64,000 nucleotides of DNA from NCBI GenBank assembly GCA_018340375.1, contig JAFFJZ010000001.1:11426001-11490000 (forward strand). Direction: 5' to 3'. Under the pieces are notes generated by a model that saw only the letters and a list, made by a program, of their open reading frames with translations, ran no database searches and had not been told where the DNA came from. Both the position numbers and the translations under genes were made by a program. Numbering within the stretch: position 1 is the stretch's first letter; each line of letters begins with the position of its first letter. Of the stretch, positions 38,321-49,100 are shown piece by piece. The DNA is from Gonatopus flavifemur. Lineage: Eukaryota; Arthropoda; Insecta; Hymenoptera; Dryinidae.

Positions 38321-38326
38321 AATAAA
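38321..38326 (+). terminator. Polyadenylation signal of the FNTA-type gene
   Basis: AATAAA about 315 bp after the stop codon, in a stretch free of other genes. Confidence 0.5.
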
Positions 38327-40088
38327 AGAACGTTGTTGCCATCAATTAAATCTTATTTCAAATTTGAATTCTTGTATGAATTTTTTTTTTTTTTTAAAGC
38401 AAACTGATTATTATTTCTATCAAAATTGTATATCATATTTTCACAAATTTGTAGAATAGTGATAAAAATCTTCAACGAACAAACGGGACATTGGAAATAT
38501 TTGAAAATCAATATACCTGGTGCTATCTTTCAAATAGAGAATCGATCCACTTGAATTATTATTGTACGTATAGAAATATTATTTTGAGAATTGCTCCTCC
38601 TTGCCCTGAAGTAGCACTGAATACGGATTTCCACAGAAAGAAAAATCGAACATTTATCACAAAATGGGAAAAATTCGGTAAGAATTATGTAGAAATTATA
38701 TGAAATCTTACGTGGAAAAATGATTTCATAAAAATTGTATAAAACTTATAGATTCTTTTCACTTATTTCTTTTCTTATTTCTCATAGAATGTTGGAACCT
38801 GGTTGGTTGCTCTATAAGATTTGACTAACGAACATCGTGTACGATCCTAAGAGTTATGTAATAAATATGTAAGACATCATGTTTCGAACATGGAAGATTG
38901 ATCATAAATGTTTTCAGTTAATTGAAGATGAATGGCCAACAAGCATCTAGTGGAAAGACGGAAACTGATTAATTGTGCTCTGTGTGTATACTGGGGAATG
39001 TGTCACATACCAGACTTCGGTTTCGTTGCTATGAATTACACTGTTCAACAACCATTTTGATGCCTGAAGTTTGAGAACTAATGCGGAGTAGTTTTAGAGT
39101 ACTGAGTACAAAAACAACATCAGATTTGTTGGATCAGTGTGTTTTTTATCATTTTTTATATATAAAATTAATCAATTATATACATTTATATATGAGAATT
39201 ATGTATAAGAGATAATGGAAAGTGAGCTGATCCAAAAAATCTGATATTCGGTTCACATTCAATGCACCAAAAGCACTCCGGATCAGTTACCAAACCTCGG
39301 ACACCAGAGAAAAAAATTTTATTTGTTGACCTGTATAATTTATCGGGTAAAGTTTTTGAATGAAACTTCCAAAGATGGAAGTTGAAAAAGAATATGGATG
39401 GATAAAATAAACAATAATGAGTAACTAGTTGCATCTTTTTTGATATGCCAAGAAGATGCACTTACTAATGAAAACTGGGGGAGAAATGTATTCCTGGTTG
39501 TTCTGACCAAATTTCATGGAATTTTATTGTCAAATTCGATGAATTCTTTTGACCAGGATAGTAAACCCCAAGAAAACACGGGTCACATAGATTGATTTTA
39601 CATAAATTTACATTTAACGAACATTCAATGAGCCTTCAAGTGTCCATAGCTTTGTTTGAGGTATAATAAAAGTTTTTTGAATGTTCATGTTCTTTTGGAA
39701 CTTTGTAGATAGTAAATGCTTTCAATAAGAAAACATTGAATAAAAATATGTGCTATGTTAATTAAACAGGGGATTCATAAGTTTACATTAACTGATGGAG
39801 TTTCAAATGAATGAAAAATTTGGAAAAATTCGTTCCCGTGAGATGTAAACCAATCGATTCAGAATTTTCTGAAAGGCAAAATAAACAGGTCTTGGGAGAC
39901 AGTTCTTCGATCTCGGTTTGTGAATTTTACCAAGTGCTGAGTCAGATCGATAAAAAATGTTGGAAAATTCGTTTCCGTAAAATACCGACCAATTGATTCA
40001 GAATCTTCTGAAACGTAAAATGAATATGTCGTGGGAGAGTAGATCATGAAACATAAGGAAAAAAAAACAAAATTCTCAATTCGAAACA
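38327..40088. other. Spacer with transposon relics
   Basis: 39483-39560 has decayed CCTGGTT...GACCAGG ends. 39805-40050 is a fragment of the 25907-27306 family (GAAAAATTCGTTCCCGTGAG and later blocks). No gene seen. Confidence 0.45.
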
Positions 40089-40094
40089 TTTATT
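40089..40094 (-). terminator. Polyadenylation signal of the odorant receptor gene
   Basis: AATAAA on the minus strand, 80 bp after the receptor stop codon at 40174-40176. Confidence 0.5.
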
Positions 40095-40173
40095 ACTAAT
40101 TCCACTCACAAGTCACAATTCACTTTAAAATAATCTATATGTCAATACTGGTGTTTTATGGAAGATGAATTTC

Positions 40174-43100
40174 TTATTCAACGTTAACTTGTTGTCTCAA
40201 CAAAGTGTAGTAAGACACCGCAGTACTCCAAACCTGAAAGAAACCAATGAGAATAGAAATTCAACTCAACAATTCTTACTTATTTGTTCATGATTCTTTC
40301 TATTCAAACTCTGCGTCAAATCATCATCATGAAGTAATCGGTTTCATGACTGGTTTGATGAAATCCTCCAATCCTGTCTATTATCCGCCAAACTCTTAAT
40401 TTCTACATATCTACGACAACCCTCATCTTGTATAAATCGTTTCATATAACTATATTCTTGAAGGACAACGGAGTTCTCAAATTGTTCTGATTGGGTCGAA
40501 TAAGACATCTTTTAGAAGTCTTTATGCTATGTGTGCTATTGAAAAAGTCTGATAAGTGCTGAACAAAAACACATCAAAATTTCATAGGAAATTTTCATTT
40601 TATGCGTTCCCATAAGATTTTCCACAATGGCTTATAAATTCTGATAAAATCCAATTTTGCGATGATTAATTCTCATAACAGTATTGTGAAATCCCATCAA
40701 TTCCTGGACAAATACTCATATAAAATCTGATAAAGTCTCATAGATTTCACGTATCAGTTTTTATGAGATCTTTTCCATAGGGAGACGTGGCCAGGATTCG
40801 ATTAGTGTGGGTGCCATGCAAAAAATCCTACTCCTTCAACCCTCTCTTATCATTTTTCAAAAATTTTCGAACGACAAAAGCTTTTTTGTTGTGCATACCC
40901 GTATGGAAATATTTCGCTGAAAAATGTCTGCAAAACTATGAAAAATCTCTGAAAAAAAATGAAAAAACTCTGAGAATCTCTGAAATTTTGATAAGAAATC
41001 TAATATTTTTGGGACATTCTTTACAGACTTTTTTCAGACTTTTTTCAGAGTTTCTCAGAGTTTTTTCATACTTTTTCAGAGAAATAGTAACGAAATTGCA
41101 CTCTGAAAAAACTCTGACAAAACTCTAATAAATTGTTGACATTTTTCTGAAAATTATTTTCATTGAAAAATCCTGAAATTCAATAAATACATTCATATGC
41201 CGTATTCAAATATCATGTGTGAAAAAGTGTTTGAAAATTTTTTAATTTTTTTCTCAAAGTCAGAAAAATGTTAGCAATCCATCAGAGTTTTGTCAGAGTT
41301 TTTTCAGAGTGCAATTTCGTTACTATTTCTCTGAAAAAGAATGAAAAAACTCTGAGAAATTCTGAAAAAAGTCTGAAAAAAGTCTGTAAAGAATGTCCCA
41401 AAAATATTAGATTTCTCATCAAAATTTCAGAGATTCTCAGAGTTTGTCAGAGTTTCTCCGAATTTTTTCATTTTTTTTCAGAGATTTTTCATAGTTTTAC
41501 AGACATTTTTCAGCGTAATATTTCCATACGGGTACTAAAACAATTTTTTCATTACATGTCCAACCAAAATTTCTTGTTGACATGACAAAAAATTTAGTGA
41601 GTCTTACAAATCCCCATTGCTGCGCAAATGAACTTACTAAATCACGTTTGATTTCTTGAACTAAGAATGATATGGTAGGATCCTCTCGGTTGGCGTAATC
41701 AAATTTTGGTTGGATCTGTTGAATTTTTAGTTCCATCAGAAAAAAAATTTTGTATGGTCATGTATCGACCAAATCTTTTTCCTCAGCATGGTGAACGTGA
41801 AACCTTAGTGAGAATTTATGATCCTTATATGCCACATATGAGGAATGTCCCAATTTTTTTTCACGTCTAGGGAATCTCCCAGGGCCGTCAACATAAACTT
41901 ACCGTTGTAAATGTTTGTAAAGATATTGGAAAAAATCCTCCAGCAGTCAAAACACATGGATGTTGAGCTCTTAAAATAACCATAACTAAATCACGACGTA
42001 TTTTCATGGAACACTCATCGGAAGGCATTGTGTACCACATCGTGAACCATGTGGCGTCACCAATCTTACTGCTTTCCTCCAATAAATCATGACAAGAGGA
42101 TGTTAGCATGAATAAATGAACTGTCATACCCATGATACAAGCTACGAAAATGATTCGTCTACTTGGTGGACCTTGTGCCTGTTGGAGTATGATATGATAT
42201 AAGTATAGAGTGAATCAGGGTGAGATGGCGTACTTTCCCGCTTCGCCATAGCATGAAATGATAGATAGAATCTCGTTCACTCAAAGAAAATATAAAGATT
42301 TTCAGTGAATCTTTATATCTTCCTTCAGTGAACGATGTTTTACGCATCATTCCAAGCTGTACAGAAGTAGGAAAGTGCGATATTTCAGCTCACTCCACTC
42401 TATAGATCAAATTGCGATATAGTTTTAATGTATTTCTACGGAAATTCAACATTCCATCTTCGTATTGTCATCCATGATAATTTGCTTGTAGGGTAGGAGA
42501 GCATGGGTCACAGTGGATCACTTTTTTCATGCTCAATAACTTCGAAAGTAGTGAACGTTTCAGCATGGAAGTTCATATACATATACAATATTCCCTCGTC
42601 CACAAAATGAACAAGCAATATTGTTAATTTGCGTAAATGAAATACCAAGTTTTTATCATCTTCTGGAATTTCATAATTTAATCCACTGTACCCCATATTT
42701 GGGTTGCAGTGGATAATTTCATGGATCAGACTCTCAGAACCTTGAAATTTCTCACAGTAACGCTGTAAGGTGGTGAGAGGAAAGCCTTTCAATTTTGCAG
42801 CAATTCTGATTTTCAATCCATCTTTGTTTACAAGATTCACAACAACCGAGATCAATTTTTCATTGAGGTTTCCGAATACGATTTCAAGGCATCTTGAATT
42901 GTAACGGAGAGATAAAATATCATTCAAAACGGTTCAACCAATCAGGGTTATATTATTTAGTGAGCATTTGCTTATGGGACAAATTAGAACCCGACCCACT
43001 GGTATCAAATAGTCCCTGATCCACTGTACCCCACTCGTACACTCATGTATCAAAGTTTATTTGTGAACAATCAATTAATCTATGAATAAAAATGACTTGC

Positions 43101-46100
43101 AAACCCTTCACTTTGGATGTTCATAAGCAAATAAAAATGTAGACCTGAGTCAGTCCACATACATTTTCATAAAAACAAGACATATCAGACTCACATCCCT
43201 ATCAAAAATGTCCGACAGATCCTGACAGATTCCGGTCAAAATTCTGTCTGGTTCCGTCGGAAATCATCATGCCTGGGACAAAAACCGACCAAATCCTGAC
43301 AGAAAATTATCTGTCGGACATTTGGAATAGGGATGTTATCAGTAGCAACTGTACACTGAACACACGTTATGACACCCCAGTTCAGCGTCCCCTGGTGAAA
43401 GGGAAGCGTGTTATAAAGAGTAACGGAAGCGTAAGCATGTTTCAGATTACTTTCCTAATACTTCTCATATGCTTCCTATCCACTCTTGGATTACGCTTCC
43501 GTGCGTAAAGCCCGGTTTCTATGAAATTGGGGTTTCTTCGGATACGCTTCACACACTTCAAATATACGTTCGAATCACTCTTAATGTTCCACTTGACGCT
43601 CGGTATACGCTTAAATCCACGTTCCAAATACTTTCCAACTCCGGTCCTAACACTTTCTATTACACGCTTCCCTTTCACCAGGGTCATTCCAAGATGAGGT
43701 CAAAAAAGGGTGCCTCAAAAGTGATATTATTAGCGTGTACAGTCGTTTTATGAACTGAATACGTGCCCTGATCCACTGTGCCCCGTGATCCACTGTGACC
43801 GATGCTCCCCTGATTGTTGTCCCCTACAAGTTTTCAAAAGTTCTGTTCGGAGAAATCTTGCAGATAAAATGTTTACTCGGATGGTACGATGATACTTCCT
43901 GTCAAAAAAGTACCGGGAATTGATCATTTAAAAAGTGCGGCTAACGGGTTTGTCAACATTCTTTTTGTTGTTAAGTTGGTACATTCGTCCTGTATATTGA
44001 CGCGGAGTTCGACTGTCATCTGTCATTTAATTTGTTTACAGTCCTCGATGTTTTCAGTTCTCTCAAGTGTGTCCTGCGGTTGTTACAATGGATACAAAAA
44101 TTGAACAAAGAATCTGTCTTAAGTTTGGGTTGCAAATGGAATTTCGTGTGCCGAATCGCTGAAAATGTTGAAGAAGGCTGACGGTGAATTGACTCCATCA
44201 AAAACACGTGCATATGAGTGGTACAGTGCATTCAGAAGTGGTCGAGATGTGGTGAAAGATTTGCCTCGCTCTGGTCGTCCATCGACGTCTTTAACTGAAG
44301 TTAATATCGATAAAGTGAAGGAAATGGTGACTGAAAATCGTCACTTAAGTTTGAGAGAGATAGCCGGTGAACTTTCTGTGTCTCATGAATCAGTTCGTAC
44401 TATTTTACATGATTGTTTGGGCATGAAACGCGTTGCCGCTCGATTAGTCCCGAAAGACTTGAATTTTGTCCAAAAACTGAATCGCGTACAGGTCGCTGAA
44501 GACATGCTAGAACGAGTCAATTCCGACCCCACATTCATAACACGCATTATAACAGGTGATGAGACATGGGTTTACGAATACGACATGCAAACCAGTCAAC
44601 AAGCTTCGGAGTGGCGGCTTCCAACCGAGCCGAAACCGAAAAAGCCACGCCAAAGCCGATCAAAAGTGAAGGTAATGTTGACTCTGTTTTTTGATTATCG
44701 CGGTGTTGTACATTCGGAATTCTTGCCAGAGGGTCAGACGGTGAATAAAGAATGTTATGTAAGCGTTATGTGGCGTTTGAGAGAGCAAATTCGTCGAAAA
44801 AGACCAGATTTGTGGAAAGAAAATTCATGGATTTTGCATCACGATAATGCACCATCTCACAAGGCTTTCATTGTGAACCAATTTTTGGCCAATAACTCAA
44901 CAAATATCATCGACCAGCCACCGTATTCACCTGATCTGGCTCCAGCCAACTTTTTTCTGTTTCCAAAACTTGAATTACCACTTCGAGGCACCCGTTTTGA
45001 ATCGATAGAAGATATTAACCCTTTCAGACCTGATTTAATTCTGATGGAGACAACAATTTTTTTTCGATAACTACTGGTTTCTGAGGCTCCTAGTATTCAC
45101 TGTGAATTTCTTCAGAATTTTTAATGACGTATATTTGAAGTTACTGATATGTCAATTCCAATGAACCCGGGGCTTCTATGACTAGAATATGGGAGAAAAA
45201 TTTAAAATAACTGTTCCTAATGAATCTTCATCAAATTCTAATGAATCAAAAAATCCAAGCCCGTACAGCACAACCACCGATCCTCCACCTATAAGACTTC
45301 GGTGAACCAAAGGTGGAGAATTGGTGGAGAAATGCACTGAAAAAATCGTATACTAGAATTAAGAATATTCCTCTAAAATATGAGGCTAGTACATACCCAG
45401 GAAAAAATCATTAGATCTATTCAGATCTAAATAGATCTGAGTAGATCTGATTTTTGGTCAGATCTGGTTCAAAAGATCAGATTAGATCTGTTCAGATCTC
45501 AGTAGATCTGATCAGATCTTGGCACATTTGGTTAGATCTGAGTAGATCTCGTTAGATCTGAATTGAATATTAGATTAAATCTTAATGAGCAATTGGTGGT
45601 TCAATTGTCAGAAATTTTGTGATATCTGTCTGTATATGAATTTGATTTTGCACATATATTGTGACAAACACAAGCCAAAATCGCAGTTTTTCAGATCTTA
45701 ATAGATCTGTTTAGATCTGACCAAAATTTAGATCTGGTCAGATCTGATCATTTTTTCCCGGGTATTCCTCTGAGTTTCAGAGGATTGATGTGGGAGTTCC
45801 TCTGAACGTTAGAAGAATTACCACTGATATTCAGAGGAAAATGTACTAGGCTCATATTATAGAGTAGATTCTAATTTTTAGAATATGATTTTTTGGGTGT
45901 GGGAGCCGTGGAAATAAGGGAGAAATAAGGGAGAGTCTCCGTTGAGGCAACGGAGAGGAGACGGAGAAATGTCCGCCCCCTGCATTTTCAGTAAAACTTA
46001 AATTCGTGAATTCACACATTCAGATTTGGTTACGTAAATGCACCAATAAGAATTACATCGAAAATACAGGGGGCGGACATTTCTCCGTCGCCTCTCCGTT

Positions 46101-49100
46101 GCCTCAACGGAGACTCTCCTTTATTTCTCCCTTATTCCTCCACCAATTCTCCACCTCCAGTCCACCGAAGTCCTAGGTGGAGGATCGGTGGTTGTGCTGT
46201 ACGGGAGTACAATTATAAAGCATTTCGAGAAAAAATCATTTATTTTCCAACAGAAATATTTATTGAATACATAATTCATTTTTTATTTATTTACGTATTA
46301 TTTATTGATCATTTTATTGATTACGGAAGCCAGAAAAGCAATTCCTTCCTTTTAAAAAACACAAATGCACATGAAATTTCACACAATACACGTGAGTTTT
46401 TTAATCCAAACAGTGCTTGCATCGTGTGGCTTCTGTTTTATCGTCATATTCTAGTCACTTCTAGTAATTTTTATGCGTTGATCAACCATAAGAATTTCGT
46501 TGAAGTTAATTTTCGTTCATCTTCACTCAAAGAAAAAATCGGTAACAGTTACCCCAGTGTATACAAATTTTTGCTTCACTTTGGCCCAGCCCAATAAACA
46601 CACACACGTTATTTCAACGTTGAAAGAACGTTAGACTATCAAACGGACGTTAGTTGTTGATTTTTAGTTGAAATTTGATAGGGAAATAGACGACCAGGAA
46701 TTACGTTTTGATGACGTGTAATTTACACTAATATTCAAAAATAACCATCAAACGACGTCCTCAAAAAACGTGTTTTGAACGGGTTTGAATGACGCGTTTA
46801 AAATGTGTTTATAACACCTTGTGTTTTAACTTCAACTGAAGATATTTTGCTGAAAATGTCAAACGAAACCGAACAATGATTAAAATTTCAGCAAAGAGCA
46901 AGACAGTAAATAGTGTGGCATACTTTCCAAATTCTGTCATACTCAGAAATACTGTTGTTCTCGATATTGAATGAAAAGTTTTCAAAAAAAAATTTGTTGG
47001 ATTCAATCCACGTTTTAGAACCATCATTAGGACACGTCAATATTTGACGTCTTTTAAACGATGTTCAAACCGTTGATATGACGTTATTTTATGGTTGAAA
47101 AACACGTGATCTGCCACGACATTTTTACGTTGAATCAACGCAAGAATATTACTAATTCACAACGTGTGGTTATTGACTGTTTTTGACGTTTTTAAAACGT
47201 GCGTGTGTTTACTGAGAGTCTTTGAGATGAGGCCCATGCTGAACCAATGTAACGCCCATTGTGAATACATACTGAAGAATATGTTCTATGACTAATCAAA
47301 TACTCGATAACATTCATCAAACATCTATAAAATTCATCGAATATTTAATGGATATAAATATTTATATTATATGTAATAATTGTCATCAAGTATTTTCTGG
47401 GTATTACTGAATATTCGATGGATCATATTACATAATGGAATTCATTTGATAACTGTTACGAGTGTTTTTTTCAACGTATTATTTTACCCTTTTGAATTTA
47501 CACGGGTTATCTTATTGTACATGGATTTTGCTAACAGAAGCCCAGTGTCCGTTGCAATGGACATATGATATTGTTGCACAATATAATTTTGTATTTCCAT
47601 ATTTTAAAATACCAAAAATATTTTTTGGTACTTGACACCTCTCTGAAGTTGAAAATATTTTTTTGGATATCCAAATTGCATCTGGTAGGATCAGTAAAAT
47701 TCCCTAAAATCATGAAAATTACAGTATAAAAACTTTCGAAATTTTCATTACTTTAGTTCCTTCTAAAAACATACCATGATAAAAATATGATTCTGTATAA
47801 TTTTTTATGATCAACTTATACCCGTATCTTAATGATATCATAGGTTGGAAACGGTTCTGATCTGTGAAACTGTTTTGATAATTTTCTAAACTCTATGTCC
47901 ATTGGGATGGACATTGGGTCTCAAAGGGTTAAAGAGAATTCGCGGCGAGAACTGAAATCGATTCCGGAAAAAACGTATTAAAAATGTTTTGGTGATTAGA
48001 TTGTTTGTTGGCACGAATGTATCATTTCGGGAGGGGACTACTTTGAAGGCGATACAATAGATTTGGAAGAATAAACAATATTTTGTGTTTTATTCAAGAA
48101 TTCCCGGTACTTTTTGACAGAATGTATATATGTTATCTTTGAAAGCTTCGTGCTGTCTGGACTGTTTCAATCTGGTAATTTTAGACAAAGCCGCGTCAAA
48201 TGTTTTTTCATTATTGATTAAATCTCCCAGGACAAAAACTGTTCAAAGCCTGCTAACAATGTTTTCTTGGCTCTGCCTGCCATTGTCAACAAGACGGAAA
48301 CATACAACAGTCAACATTTATGTCTTATACGATGGGTACTTCAAACATACTCACCAACATTATTTGGTATCCTACTAAGGTCATGGTGAGACTAAACAGC
48401 ACCATTTCCCCCAGTATGACCATACTGAACATTTCTTCCAATTTTTGACAATAATTTATAAGCGCTTGATGTTCACCCACGTATTTTATGAACTTTTCAT
48501 ACCTCATTTTTGATTCCTCCAACAGCCATCCATTTGAAATTTCTTTTTTCTGGTTTTCATACGTCATTGAATTTTGTGAATCATCACATATGTGTATAAA
48601 TTTATTTTGCAGCATACGAAATTGTCCGATAGTATGCACGTTCAATATACACATAAAACTATCGAACCATACGTAACAAACTCCGACATGATAGCAGGAT
48701 AAAGACTGAAACATTAATAACCTGCGGGTTATTAAATTGACATATTTAAGAAGATCCGAAGAATACTAACATCAGGGCCGAATTTAGGGTTGTAGAGGCC
48801 TGAGGGCGGAGAGTTGTGGGGTCCATTATCCACACTGTACAAAATATTCGGTATTTTCCGATACCTATGTAAAGGAAATTTCTTATACTTGTACGAGAAA
48901 AGCGAATTTCCGTACACGTATAGGAATTTTCACATAGAAATATATCAAAATTGCTGTTTTTATGGGAGTTTTACTGTGAGTTTATAGAATTTTTTCAGAA
49001 ATTTACGGGAAATTTCCTATCTATGTATGTGTTAATTGCTTCACAAATATGTATGTGAAATTTTGCATAACAATTTTTTACAGTGCATGGTAAATTCAAT

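Larger units (their letters stand above)
42491..43824. mobile_element. Pogo-like DNA transposon, internally deleted
   Basis: The ends share GAGCATGGGTCACAGTGGATCAC (left, from 42498) with the inverted right side, and TA lies on both flanks (42489-42490, 43825-43826). The right end has extra bases before the shared block. The left part encodes a helix-turn-helix fragment. Two MITEs, 43197-43332 and 43390-43683, are inserted. A separate end of the same family lies at 63150-63233. Confidence 0.6.
45260..46205. mobile_element. CCCGTACAGCACAACCACCG MITE, copy 1
   Basis: Ends CCCGTACAGCACAACC and inverted CCCGTACAGCACAACC are identical; AG lies on both flanks. Inner blocks include GGTGGAGAATTGGTGGAG, TCTCCGTTGAGGCAACGG and TGTCCGCC. 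A second copy is at 50050-51007. Confidence 0.88.
45019..47928. mobile_element. PiggyBac-like non-autonomous element inserted in the mariner
   Basis: TTAA is duplicated at 45015-45018 and 47929-47932. The ends are CCCTTTCAGACCTGAT and inverted CCCTTTGAGACCCAAT. TTAA duplication with CCCT ends is typical of piggyBac. Near the right end is a palindrome around TGTCCATTGGGATGGACA, echoed at 47548. Without nested MITEs it is about 1.3 kb, and it has no transposase. Confidence 0.8.
44088..48074 (+). pseudogene. Mariner transposase, dead
   Basis: The protein begins MDTKIEQRICLKF. A one-base loss near 44129 shifts the frame, which then continues as WVANGISCAESLKM from about 44130. The catalytic triad of the DD34D type is visible: TGDETW, HHDNAPSH and PYSPDLAPANFF. 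The helix-turn-helix region LREIAGELSVSHESVRTIL is intact. The frame is cut at 45014 by the TTAA insertion and resumes at 47933 with KENSRRELKSIPEK, two in-frame stops, then CIISGGDYFEGDTIDLEE and TAA. No activity is possible: frameshift, insertion and stops. Confidence 0.92.
43895..48124 (+). mobile_element. Mariner transposon, interrupted by a 2.9-kb nest
   Basis: TA lies at both ends (43893-43894, 48125-48126). The inverted ends share TTCTGTCAAAAA and GTACCGGGAAT. Removing the TTAA-bounded insert 45019-47928 leaves about 1.32 kb, the normal size of a mariner. It sits in intron 3 of the odorant receptor gene, opposite strand to the receptor. Confidence 0.92.

Noticed and set aside
41268..41736. 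Open frames that might be extra receptor exons
   Set aside because: They run over the 40898-41532 foldback. The flanking exons at 41903 and 40233 already join in phase and give the expected receptor C-terminus.
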